Origin: Schizochytrium sp. TIO01
Lineage: Eukaryota; Sar; Bigyra; Thraustochytrida; Thraustochytriidae
Assembly: GCA_004764695.1 (NCBI GenBank)
Contig: SMSO01000031.1
Span: 5,823,261 to 5,887,260, forward strand
Length of the DNA: 64,000 nucleotides
Direction of reading: 5' to 3'
Position 1 is the stretch's first letter; every line of letters starts with the position of its first letter. The notes below the pieces were generated by a model. That model had not been told where the DNA came from. It worked only from the letters and a program-made list of their open reading frames with translations, and did not search any database. This document shows positions 13,301-21,853 of this stretch, in pieces. Position numbers and translations under genes: made by a program.

Positions 13301-14422
13301 GTCCGCAGGACTGACAGGACCCTTGGCAGACTCGACGCGTGGCTCAGCGGTAAACTTGGCAACTTCTGCGGCAATGTTTGAGCTCTTGCTAATCTCGGGC
13401 AATTCCACAGGGCGGGCAGCGCCCTTGGTGGACTTAAGACGTGGCTCAGCTATGCTTGGGGCGATATTTGCCGCGGTTCTGGGAGACGTTTTGCATCCGC
13501 CTTCATTGACGCTTGTTCGAGCGTTGACTGCTTCATGATACTGTGAGAACATGATGTCAGAAAAACCTTTCCATTTGGGAGAGCTTGCGTTGAGAGCTCT
13601 CGCCCAGGTGCCGTCAGGTTTTGCGTGTGGGCGGAAGGAAGGTGGAACAAGATGTACAAAGTCGACTGGGGCAAGCCCTGATAGGTCATGAAAGTCCACC
13701 AAGGCCGCGTAAAGCTTAGTCCCAGGATAGATTCCATGTTGTGCAAAAGTTGTATCCCTTACCAAAGCATTGGCTTCCTCCGCAAGGTCTTCCTCATCCA
13801 TCCAAACGCCATTTCGAAGTGTATCTTCGAGCCAACTCACACCACAGGTATTGGCGCTTTGCTGAGTATCAGATCTACCCGTGCGATTCCTTGAGGATAA
13901 AATGGGACGGGGGGTGTCAAATGATTTAGTTGAAGAAGACTTCGTCGCTGGAACATTGATGTTTCTCTTAGGCGTAGAGCGAGTAAGCGCAGCTGGTTGG
14001 GGAAAGGGCTGGTTTTCTGTTACGCTGTTGTTAAGTAGCTTCGAGCGAATTGACTCAGAAGAAGAGCTTGTTCGAGACCGAGGCGTACCTTCAGCCATCT
14101 CTGTTGCGTGCGCACCATCGTCCGATAGGAGGCTCACTTGTGCACTCTCAGAACTCTGCATAGCATCATCAGGGAGCTCTTGGGCATGATGCCGAGCTTG
14201 GCTGTCGTTCATCATTTCTGGCTCACGGAGTGGGCCGAAGATTGCCTCCAGCGTTCTGCCGGCTGCCCAAACGAACAAATCAGTAAGACGGATTTTGGTA
14301 TATTCAAAGACTGGGCAAACTATGTCGAGACCTGCTGTGTAGGTGTATTGAAAGGTTCGGATCAAACACGCTGGGAGTTTGTTTACAAAGGCTTGAGAGA
14401 AAACTGTCGAGTCAGCGGGCAT
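7337..14422 (-). CDS. Giant 34-residue tandem-repeat, coiled-coil protein of unknown function
   Basis: A single uninterrupted frame of 2361 residues starts at ATG 14422. I do not recognise the family. In order it shows: residues about 10-65, hydrophobic/amphipathic (KLPACLIRTFQYTYTAGLDI, then RLTDLFVWAAGRTLEAIFGP), possibly a membrane or lipid-surface anchor; a Ser/Thr-rich linker; a compact region near 195-300 (SWLEDTLRNGVW, GIYPGTKLYAALVDFHDLSG, PSFRPHAKPDGTW); about 28 near-identical 34-residue repeats with conserved PRVESAKGPASPADL and SKSSNIAAEVAKL; about 8 decayed copies; a basic Ser/Thr-rich stretch; and coiled coils in the last 600 residues (ISILRDQVAHLEQQLDHF, RNQELESKLKDLNKRHSAM, LEFAFALKEQLRREQERAAM). 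It could be a scaffold or filament-forming protein. Copy number may be compressed in the assembly. Confidence 0.85.
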   Translation of the reverse strand: MPADSTVFSQAFVNKLPACLIRTFQYTYTAGLDIVCPVFEYTKIRLTDLFVWAAGRTLEAIFGPLREPEMMNDSQARHHAQELPDDAMQSSESAQVSLLSDDGAHATEMAEGTPRSRTSSSSESIRSKLLNNSVTENQPFPQPAALTRSTPKRNINVPATKSSSTKSFDTPRPILSSRNRTGRSDTQQSANTCGVSWLEDTLRNGVWMDEEDLAEEANALVRDTTFAQHGIYPGTKLYAALVDFHDLSGLAPVDFVHLVPPSFRPHAKPDGTWARALNASSPKWKGFSDIMFSQYHEAVNARTSVNEGGCKTSPRTAANIAPSIAEPRLKSTKGAARPVELPEISKSSNIAAEVAKFTAEPRVESAKGPVSPADLAKTSKCSNSATNFAKPTAKPRVESAKGPIGPTDLDKISKSSYTAANVAKPTADPRVESAKGSASPADLDKTSKSSNTTADVAKPTAEPRVESTKGPVSPADLAKTSKCSNSAANFSKLTTDPRVESTKGPANLTDLAKTSQSSNIAAEIVKLTAKPHVESTKGPASLTDLPKISKSSNTAEEVAKLAAESRVESTKGPASPADLTKISKSSNTVAEVAQLTAESRAESAMGRASPVDLPKTSKSSNTAENIAKLTTEPRVESAMGRASLTDLAKTSKSSNIAAGAAKLAAEPRVESAKGSANPADLSKISKSSNIAAEVAKLTTEPRVESAKGSASLTDLAKTSKSSDIAAEVAKLAAEPRVESAKGSADPADLSKISKSSNITAEVAKLTTEPRVESAKGPASPADLTKISKSSSNAAEIVKRTIEPHVESAKGPASPADLPKISKSSNTAENIAKLTTEPRVESAKGPASPADLPKTNKSSNIAAEVAKLAAEPRVESAKGSANPADLSKISKSSNIAAEVAKLTTEPRVESAKGPASPADLAKISKSSNDATEVAKLTTDPRGESAKGPVSPADLPKTSKSSNTSEQVAKLTAEPRGESAEGATSPRRLIKTLPRFPLLELPSRTKFTRDLHSSVAKTSKRSNIAAEGEKLTAEPRVESTKGPVSPADLTKTSKSSNTAAEVAKLTTKTRAESAKGPASPADLPKTSQSSNTAAEVAKLAAEPRVESAKGPASLTDLDNITSSSNIVTEVAKLTAEPRVESAKGPASPADLPKTCQSSNTAAEVAKLAAEPRVESAKGPASLTDLDNITSGSNIVTEVAKLVAEPRVESAKGPASPADLPKTSKSSNIAAEVAKLAAEPRVGSAKDPASPVDLTKTSKSSSTAANVTKPTAKPRVESAKDPASPADLTKTSKSSNIAAEVAKRTVPEHAVSAKGSISSVNLNMANNSPKTDVEAHKLTAKPHVESVKTSGSFMNLPKAGNSPTSTEAVAKLTVEPDIESSKSLASSKACNSSKTAVEVDKLTSKPYVESPKSHVSSVNLAKASHSLKSDAAVANLTVKPHVVSGKTSASSVNLSNVSKSTKSTVAVAQFANELHVESTKSRASSEDMAKASNSPKTDVDVAKLTAKPHAESSKGLASSVNSADAISSPKSDIAVAKLTVEPHIESAKSPASSENAVEPNSNPKTEVEVAKLPSKLHGESTKGSTISVENSNKDTMIVQTKATASKSTLKTIIKSVKCSVDTTGLTKNSKAEVSFNSPRPAASADVTKNHANRTIVDEDTKVDKTGSQTCTARSLNVEKGSTHFTQEKSSIKHHVGRDSSESTCEQETTVERKSSSSTVNTRRKTPRKSFLVVPKSLASGSSRTYISQAHRSSEGKQGSPPAGFVTTQQHQKEIHECNDEISILRDQVAHLEQQLDHFVSNSPDRVLENAANVEESHRAQFNKILQECKDEMDSDSEPIFLTTNSPPLTTNDEILDTMIKRNQELESKLKDLNKRHSAMRKWYDNKKEEAKQLNGQVENLKDELSQRECEVKNQKIRICALEQAVDTYHRAAWAASPTDKENSSKGLKTPQRTSTRKHMRNTRDAPYSGLRGDSRRHGRSSSRKYGHPDTSPGGLASPLPAYSEPSSEDSAKSHELEATSATVAEDSTKTVLKPLRSKEEPNGECTPKDFADTEANLDRVSLDDAQHPVMASPNSNSKVDAVSGLSGKSEKPKDSRNSRNEVALRKTESATALEKHDNHLREHLIPELNAASDARDEALLDAADELAAAHQLTSPDDDQHLDSTECTASSTKSPQNTSQGSASKMASATGHQKDNENDDVLGAIAAETGEVLEFAFALKEQLRREQERAAMLEHQNYILTQAHEVLVNNNSQLQETNANLAKMVESWMELFISTTVAQHSEEEAANLRAQMKKVKAPRQHFPDQENQASFVNEQAKDCRQPLRDSNSKMQMPKSSQVSKNAQTFQNVESLAGENLEHQGARSTL
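9660..10510 (-). repeat. Degenerate continuation of the 34-residue repeat array
   Basis: About eight further units C-terminal to the fresh array keep the length and spacing (PHVESxKxxASSVNLxKA...VAKLTxE) but differ heavily from one another. They look like older copies, so the array seems to have been homogenised or expanded only in its N-terminal part. Confidence 0.75.
10511..13444 (-). repeat. Coding minisatellite, 102-bp unit, about 28 copies
   Basis: The unit is 102 bp (34 codons) in the giant protein gene. I counted 28 consecutive units from the protein. All are exactly 34 residues except unit 20, which is 60 residues. Units differ by a few substitutions, and alternating types occur (for example the KTSKSSNIAAEVAKLAAE type and the KISKSSNIAAEVAKLTTE type), which suggests duplication of multi-unit blocks. 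All copies keep the reading frame. The array keeps long antisense frames open as a by-product. Confidence 0.9.
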
Positions 14423-14785
14423 GTAAATAGCCTACGTGTGCCGTTACGTAAGTTAAGCTCACAGGCACAGCAAACCTCAGGGCAACTGGGCTGCTGCTCC
14501 TTCCAGTTCAAGCACCAACACACTCAGCAAGGCGAGAAGAGTTGCGGCGTCTGCTGCGTGCGGGATCAGGAGGGCGCCTGCGCTCACCTGCACGTGGTGC
14601 AAACGAGAGTATAAGGATTGATAGATAGGTAAGCAAGCGCTACCCCAGCCTTACTTCCCGTGGGGTCAATTACGTAGAACCGCAATCTCCGTTTCTTCGA
14701 AGACTGTTCGGGGACTCTTTGATTACCCCTAAATACTATATGTACACTATTGCACACCTAATCTTCCACTCGAGAGGATTCTTGG
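14423..14785. other. Upstream region of the giant repeat gene
   Basis: No gene is supported. This segment holds the presumed promoter and leader of the minus-strand giant gene. A plus-strand frame crossing 14138-14614 lies mostly antisense to that gene and has no recognisable product. Confidence 0.45.
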
Positions 14786-14960
14786 GGACTCTCTGGGTAC
14801 TCCCTGGGCACTCCCTGAGTACTCCCTGGGCACTCCCTGGGTACTACTCCCTGGGTACTATTTATGGACTCCTCGGAAACTCCTTGTTGGCGGGCTTCTT
14901 GCTGGCAGGCTTCTTGAAGCTTCTTGAAGGCAGGCAGGCTTCTTGAAGGCAAGCTTCTTG
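14786..14960. repeat. Two adjacent short minisatellites
   Basis: 14786-14860 is built from variants of ACTCCCTGGG(C/T) in tandem. 14883-14960 repeats GGCAGGCTTCTTGAAG-like units, including a duplicated CTTCTTGAAGGCAGG. Units are about 10-16 bp and imperfect. Confidence 0.75.
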
Positions 14961-16400
14961 TAACTGTTCGTAGGCTAGTTTATTACTGGTGCGTTCTTTG
15001 TACGTTATCACCTTGCAGGCTTTAAAACCTTGCGGGCATGCAAGGTTTTAGCCTTTGAGGTTCGTCAGCAGGCAACTTGCTTGTTCTGCACACGCCTTAC
15101 AAGCTTGGGCAGCTTGCGAGGCGTGACACAAATGAACAAGGCAACTCAGGGATAGCGCCCTGAGCAGCGCAACCGGTTGGCGGGCAGGCGGGCGGGCAGG
15201 CGGGCGGGCTCAACGTCTTTGGCTTGGGGCTTGAGGCGAAGCTCCAAACGTTCGGGGTCTGTTGCTGCGATGCAACGCACTGAGAGTCCCAGCTAAATGG
15301 TTTCATTGGAAACATACGTTACTTAAAATAGCAAAGTTAAATAGTCATTCTACTAGGAAAGGCCGTACAAAGTAGTTAAACATATTCATGGCTTCCCTTT
15401 AAAATATGATGAGTTTATATAGTTGCTGGAGTGGCCAGAGCAGTTACAAAACATTACAAAACAAAGAAGCTGATAGCGTAGATTAAGTTTTATGCTATTT
15501 GCGATACCTCGTCGTAACTATAAAGAGAACCATAGCTATCGTCTTCAGCAACGATCAAGCAAACGACATTGTACAATTTGTATATGACAAGAGTGGTATA
15601 ATCAAGAGCAGATTATTGTCGAGGCTCTTTCCTAAGTTCTTATTGCTGCAAGCAGGATATATGAGACTAATAAAATTGAGATCACTGAACAACAAGCTTC
15701 AAGCGGCCCATGATTCTAATGATTCGAATTGCTCTCGCTACACATTGCAGCAAGTTTGAGTTTAACCAGTAACTTCTAGCAGAGCCTACAACGTCAACAT
15801 CTCCCGAAATTATCGGTATAGAGGTTGATGCTAGAAAAACTATTCTACGATCATTTTTGATGTTTTGGTCTCTTCTGAGCCAGCAATATTAAAATAAGTT
15901 GGATGGGCGAGACTACTTAGAATGAAAGATGTGATTTTTATGCACATTGTTGATCTCTGGCCAGCACCATCTGCAGGCATCGCACTGAAAAGCGGTTGAT
16001 TGTCCGTTTCTATGAATTACTAGAGTCAGTAATAATTTGAATAGAGGGAAATTCATTTTCGGAATCATGATATACCTACAATAGTAGTTCATCAATCATA
16101 TTTATATAATTTGTCTAGAAAAAGGGTATGCCTATCCTCTCCAGCTTAGTCTCTGTAAATTTTCACCTATCTCTCTTTCATTCAACTCCCAAAGCTCGAG
16201 GGCATGCAAAGGAGCTCGCACAGGGACCAAGTCTAAGACAGATAAGAGCAATGAGTCGTGTTGGTTTCTGCTCGTCACCACCTTATTCAAGTTATTCAAT
16301 TGAGGGACTCTTGTGCCTTATTTCCTATTTAAGAAAGTAAAAATTCATCTCCACAGAGCATTTCTCCCGGAAAGCTTCTTAAAATAAGGTCCTCTGGGCT
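14961..16400. other. Gene-poor region with a GC-rich short repeat
   Basis: 15177-15210 consists of GCGGGCAG/GCGGGCG repeats. An 86-codon frame at 15499-15759 has no recognisable domain and may be chance or a remnant. Nothing else is identifiable. Confidence 0.4.
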
Positions 16401-17640
16401 CTGGGATTGCTGCTCAGGCCTGCTCAGGCCTGGCCTTCGCAGCGAGGGCTTGCGCTCCTGCTCCAGGCACATCGCGGTTGCTTCAGCGCAGCCGCAGTGC
16501 CGCGGTGAGGCCAGTAGTCTGCTAGTTGCTGCTGCGGCCTGGCGCCGCTCGGGCGTGCGCAGCGCGCTGCGCGAGGCGGGCGCCGCGCGGCGGTCTGCCG
16601 ATTCGTAGCCAAGAGACCCTTTGCTGTAAAGTTGTTCCTTAAAAAAGAATGAGAAATGGGACCTTCAATTTTTATTAAGGGATTATGTGCAACGGACCTT
16701 TTTCTGAAATGGCTCTTATTTTTCAATGTATTTTTCGTTTTATTATTATTTTTTTATAAATAAAAATTGTATCCCTAGTTGTTTTAATTCTAATTAAAAC
16801 CCAAAACGACTCGGAAACTAAACGAGAAGGGGTGATATAGATAAGGGCCAAGTCTATTGCTGAGAGACGCAGCAGTGAATAGAAGGCATGAGGATGTCAT
16901 TCATTGGGCTTGTTCACTTTGAAGTGGGTGCGAGTGTTGGAGTAAGAACTTGCTTGAATGGAGAGAAAAAGGGTTGTCTAGCTCTTTTTTTTAATTATGA
17001 AAGATTTCTTCCTGCAGCGAATAAATAAAGAATGAAAAAAACAAATGATCGGCTCGGCCCGGTTCGTTTCTTTTTATCTATCATTTTGAATGTTCATTCT
17101 TTGTTTGGTTGTGCTTGGAAAATTAATTCCCTATAGTTTGGATACATGATATTTAATTAAAAAAAATGTCTTTTTTACCAAATTAATTATTGGTTTACAG
17201 AAAGAATTGTTGAAGCTTAACGTAGCTATTTCTACGAAACAATTATAGTTTTCGCCACACGTTAGTACAGAGAGAGAAAGACATAGAAGTAGACACTGAG
17301 TCTTTGGATTGCATTTGATTTGTTACAGAGCAACCAACTTGAAAAGTCAAAAATAAAAAATAATTATTTTTTTTAAAATAAAATTTTAAAAATATAAGTG
17401 GCGCGTGGATAGTTCCATTTCCGTTCATGGGCTTGGAGTTAGTTAGGGCAAGACTAAGATTACCTTACAAGGTCTGCATTTTTCAGTCCAATATTTCCCT
17501 AGAATTAACAATGTAATGCAATGCAATGCAATGCAATGCAATTACGCTCGTGCTTTTTCTTGCAGTCTTACTGTTCATTAATATTCTTACTTTTATTATA
17601 TTTTAGAAAGTTTAAAGTCTAAGAAGGATCCTCCGTTTAT
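16401..17640. other. GC-rich island followed by AT-rich DNA, no gene seen
   Basis: 16430-16620 is strongly GC-rich and CpG-rich (GCGCGCTGCGCGAGG-type sequence). It switches abruptly to AT-rich DNA with homopolymer runs from 16700 on. 17511-17542 is a pentamer repeat (ATGCA)n of about six copies. The sharp composition change could mark an insertion boundary, but no target duplication was found. Confidence 0.45.
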
Positions 17641-18760
17641 ACAAACTTGCAGACTTGGCTATTCCGCCGTGCTTCTTCTACTCCACCGAGAAGCATCCAC
17701 CTGCATCTCATTCCTTACGTTCGAGTTTCCCCCCTTCAAGCCATTCCTTCACGCTCGAGCAACAAAAGCCTTGGCTCGGCACCTCGATTCGCAGCGCTTC
17801 TCTTTCTCCAAAGGGTGCCTCCAAGCCGAAAGAGCTCTTTGCATGCTGAAGGCGGCAATTCCCCCCACGACACCAAATAAGAAACCAGCATTCGGGCTGC
17901 ACGACGCACCGAGCGCGACACTGCCTTTCGCCATTTCCTTCATGCGTTGGCCTTCGTCCAATCCTCCTTTTGCGTGAGTGTCTTTCAGTTCTTTCCCCAA
18001 AGGGGGGTCCGGGCTCTCTTTCATACCGGAAAGCGCCTCCCGATCAGAGCAATTCGAGCTGGCAAAGGACCTTCGCAGATGCCCTTTGCCTCGACTCCAA
18101 AAAACTAATCAATCAAACAAACAAGCAAGCAAGCTGCAGGTCTTCGTCTCCTTGAAGGTCTTACGCGGGTGCCGGGCTCCTCCATGGGCTCGTGCGCGAC
18201 TCCAGGGCGTCCCTGGGGAGCATAAAGAGGTGCGCCACTGGGGAAAACCTCACTTTCACATCGCACGCGAATCCGCGTTAGCTTCTTTGGAATATGGTGC
18301 ATACGGGTTTCCCTTGGGAAGAAGTTCGCTGCAGGTGGTCCTCGCAGAGGGCGCGAGAGGGGGTGCAAACATCATGGGAAAGGATTCTTCGCTCGCGCTG
18401 AGGACCTTCTTCAGAGCCTCGCAAAAGAGATGTGCGTGGAATGTCAATGTATGTGGCACCGCAACGATTGGGCCTCCTTCGTCTTCAGGGGGGCATCTAG
18501 CGGCTGCTTACGGCGGCCTTTGGCACCTTCGAGGCCTCGCACAGCCAGAGGTCTGTCTTACGCGTAGCCCAGCATCAAACCCAGGGCACTTCAGCTGCAA
18601 AGCCTGCCTTCCTCTTGGATACGCCGGGCCCAGCTCGCTGCAGCCCTTGTGCAAAGCCGGGCCATCGCTCAGACTGTAGATTTGGTACGCGATTGAAAGC
18701 CACCATTAAGAGGCCCATCCAAGAAACCTGTTGTTCTCCTGTTCCATTCGTTTTCGTTTT
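17641..18760. other. GC-richer segment, possible unrecognised spliced gene on the minus strand
   Basis: Base composition here is higher in GC than the flanks, as in coding DNA, and short frames occur on both strands. The most protein-like is on the minus strand at 18024-17749 (91 codons from ATG). It contains a hydrophobic stretch, GFLFGVVGGIAAFSMQRALS, that could be a membrane helix. A second minus-strand frame at 18459-18256 reads HLFCEALKKVLSASEESFPM. Possible GTAAG donors occur between them, but I could not build a consistent spliced model, so no gene is claimed. Confidence 0.25.
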
Positions 18761-18811
18761 TAAAGAGGGATGTAAAAAAACAAAGAAAGCAAAACAGAAC
18801 AAAGAAACAAA

Positions 18812-19405
18812 TTTTCTGAGAAACAAACATTCTGAAAAACAAACATTCTGAGAAACAAACATTCTGAGAAACAAACATTCTGAGAAACAAACATTCTGAG
18901 AAACAAACATTCTGAAAAACAAACATTCTGAAAAACAAGCATTCTGAAAAACAAACATTCTGAAAAACAAACATTCTGAGAAACAAACATTCTGAGAAAC
19001 AAACATTCTGAAAAACAAACATTCTGAAAAACAAGCATTCTGAAAAACAAACAATCTGAAAAACAAACATTCTGAAAAACAAGCATTCTGAGAAACAAAC
19101 ATTCTGAGAAACAAACATTCTGAAAAACAAGCATTCTGAGAAACAAACATTCTGAAAAACAAACATTCTGAAAAACAAGCATTTTGAGAAACAAGCATTC
19201 TGAGAAACAAACATTCTGAGAAACAAACATTCTGAGAAACAAACATTCTGAGAAACAAACATTCTAAAAAACAAACATTCTGAGAAACAAACATTCTGAA
19301 AAACAAACGTTCTGAAAAACAAACATTCTGAGAAACAAACATTCTGAAGACAAACATTCTGAGAAACATACATTCTGAAGACAAACATTCTGAGAAACAT
19401 ACATT
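18812..19405. repeat. 16-bp tandem satellite, about 37 copies
   Basis: The unit is GAGAAACAAACATTCT with a common variant where GAG is AAA (TTCTGAAAAACAAACA). Because 16 is not a multiple of 3 and the unit has no minus-strand stop in any phase, spurious minus-strand frames over 300 codons run through it. There are no spacers, so it is not a CRISPR array. Near the right end the unit length changes (TTCTGAAGACAAACA and AAACATACATTCT alternate). Confidence 0.95.
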
Positions 19406-19626
19406 CTGAAAAAAAAAACAAAAAAACAAAAAAACAAAAAAAAAAAACAAACAAACAAACAAACAAACAAACAAACAAACAAACAAACAAACAAACAAAC
19501 AAACAAACAAACAAACAAACAAACAAACAAACAAACAAACAAACAAACAAACAAACAAACAAACAAACAAACAAACAAACAAACAAACAAACAAACAAAC
19601 AAACAAACAAACAAACAAACAAACAA
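19406..19626. repeat. (CAAA)n microsatellite with A-rich lead-in
   Basis: An A-rich transition at 19406-19446 leads into about 45 uninterrupted CAAA units ending near 19624. It directly abuts the 16-bp satellite, which itself contains GAAACAAACA, so the tetramer tract probably arose by slippage from the satellite edge. The number of copies is likely uncertain in the assembly. Confidence 0.97.
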
Positions 19627-20894
19627 CAGAACAGAACAGATTGGGAGAGGAGGAAACTTCTCAAGAAAAGTGGCGGCTTGAATAACGGCCTCCGAACTGG
19701 ATAGCCGCCATATCGGTCAAACAGCCAGCCACTTTACAATGGACTCGGCGTGGCGGCGCTCTCTGCAGCTCTCCACATCCTCTCGAACATCCACCTTCGA
19801 ATCCAGCTCGCCTTTCTCTGCCCTGCCCATGCTTCTCTCCAAGACAGTCATTGATTGCATCGGCATCGTGCAATCCGCAATTTTCCCAATCTTCTTCATC
19901 TCCAGGTTATCCCTCTGGCCTGCTATTCACGAGAGCTGCTCAAGCTCTTTCCTATTCCTAACTCGATGCTCCACTCCGCACAGGCCAGGCACACAACCCC
20001 GCGACAGTCCCGGCCGTCGGTTTCGCAGAGCTGTATCTGAGGATAAACAAGGCTTCTTGAAACAATCGAGCTCTGCGACGACCAGCGACGCAAGCTCTGC
20101 CACTCCTGCCTCTTCTCTCTGTGGCGCCTTCTCCTCCATCCTCTTTCTTTGACTCGCGGACATCCCTTTCCATGACCCCGGTACGCCCCGGGGGCGCCAG
20201 AGGACGCAAGCCACTCCGGGGTTTGTGCGTCTGCTATGGAGTGCATTTAGCTGACAAGGTATTGAATGCGCCGGCTGGATGGCTGGGAAGAAGGCCTTGG
20301 CAAGTGCACGCTGTTTGGAGAGAGAAATGATTGTTCAAGCTTGCTTGCAGACTGTTTAGCATTGGTTGTGGAAAGAATGGCAGCAAGATGGAGATGTATC
20401 AGACGTACATTATGCTCGATTGCTGTCCGTGGATCTTTGGATTGCTTGGTTGAGAATCGAATGACTTTTCTCAAAGGGTGTGCATTGCTGTGCATCTTCA
20501 GCAACCGGATATAGGGAGGTCCTTTGCTTTTTGTGGTTTTGCGTTGCCCTCCTTGATACGTAATTCTTTACTAGTTTGACGTAGAGTCCGTACTGTTGTT
20601 GCTTCTATTAATGCGACTGCAGAGTTTGTTATTTAGTTCTATACTAACTGCGAAGCTATGCTGCGAAGGTTTCTTGACGCGACGTAGTTGCTTTGATGAA
20701 AAGATCAACTCATTACTCCGTTCCTTCCTTCGTGTGATCTAGCGTCATCTACTTCACTTCGTATTCGAAAGCAAAGTAGTGATGCAACGCCTCTGGAGAA
20801 TAACACAGAGTGAAGAATTTACTATGGTTTAGAAGTACACTGCGCGAGCATATTTAATGGAGGCCATGGATTAAAAAAAGATTAACATACAGAC
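19627..20894. other. Region without a supported gene
   Basis: Overlapping frames of 60-137 codons exist on both strands between 19661 and 20250. A minus-strand piece at 19899-19717 (MKKIGKIADCTMPMQSMTVL, then KVDVREDVESCRERRHAESI) and another at 20209-19927 (KRMEEKAPQREEAGVAELAS) look somewhat protein-like and might be exons of a small gene. I found no convincing junction between them. 20500-20890 shows nothing. Confidence 0.25.
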
Positions 20895-21853
20895 TAATGA
20901 GACGAGGTTGTGATTGCTTAGAGGTAATTGGGGAAATGTCTAAGATGATAGTAGCTAGTTAGACTGAGACTAAGGGTTGTCTTATTTGATGTGCTTGAGT
21001 TAACTCAAGTGATTCGGGTCGCTTGAATATTTTGGGTCTGCTTGTCTGGTTTGCTTTGCAAACTCCTCTTGACGCTTGTTGTGTTCCGTGGGTGCATCTC
21101 GTGCAGTGTCACACCACATCACCCATCATGCCATCATGTCGCCTTTTGACGTCATGGTGTCAAATAGGTGTTCCTTTTAGCCTTGCAAAGTCATGCCGTA
21201 AAGATGTACCTGTATCCCTTCTCAGTACAGGCAAAGCTGAAAGATGATTCTGGTTGGCTTGAGGTTGACTGTAAAGATGAAGGCAAGGGGTTTGATGAAG
21301 ACTTTACGAAGGTTGATTTAAAAGTTAGCGAACTGTTGCCCCGGAGGATGAATTGCAAGACAGATGGATTCATGTAATAATTAAGGAGGTTAAAATATGT
21401 TTGAAAGGTGTTAGAGATAATCGATGGGGTTAGGGTTAATTCAACCTCTCCAACCATCGATTCAAGTGACACTATATTTGGATGTAGGTAAGTGTGTAGT
21501 CACATTTTTGGTTCTTGTCTGTGGCATCCACATGAATCTGGCTGCCTACTTTTGCTCAATTGTAAGTCTATGTCTACTAGTGTTTCACAAAGGGACGCCA
21601 AGAGCTCTAGCAATGTCTTATTCACTAGTTCCTTGGATAGGAGATCTCAGCAGGGAACAGAGCAAAAATGGAGAGGGGTTTGCAAAGCAAACCCGACAAA
21701 AGACCCGAAATATCTCAATAGACCCGAATCACTTGAGTTAACTCAAGCACATCAAATAAGACAAGCGCCAATCCTAGCCTCTGTACTATTAAACTACAAC
21801 CATCTTAGACACTTCCTCTGTTACCTCTAAAGCAATCATAACTACGTTTCATT
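20895..21853. mobile_element. Nested 0.96-kb MITE-like unit sharing the left terminus
   Basis: Bases 21674-21853 are an inverted copy of 20895-21070, including a nearly perfect run around GATGTGCTTGAGTTAACTCA. This internal terminus resembles the left end more closely than the outer right end does. The 959-bp segment is therefore probably a complete short element in its own right, with TIRs of about 175 bp. It carries a plus-strand hairpin, AATCGATGG...CCATCGATT, at about 21417-21462. Confidence 0.7.
21437..21520 (+). repeat. Direct repeat copy 1 inside the inverted-repeat element
   Basis: The stretch starting ATTCAACCTCTCCAACCATC and ending TTTTTGGTTCTT recurs in the same orientation at about 23598-23680 with roughly 80 percent identity. 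This suggests that a second related element copy lies in the right half. Confidence 0.7.

Noticed and set aside
9525-13538. Long plus-strand frames opposite the giant repeat gene
   Set aside because: They exist only because the 102-bp unit is stop-free on both strands; the minus frame alone extends through unique flanking sequence on both sides.
17978-18679. 233-codon plus-strand frame
   Set aside because: No domain, erratic composition, and competing frames on both strands; GC richness alone can explain its length.
18812-19405. CRISPR-like array
   Set aside because: Units are directly adjacent with no unique spacers, and the DNA is eukaryotic.
18575-19664. Minus-strand frames of 347, 331 and 160 codons
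   Set aside because: They are translations of the 16-bp satellite and CAAA tract, giving repetitive FSECLFLRM and CLFV peptides in every frame; no gene evidence.
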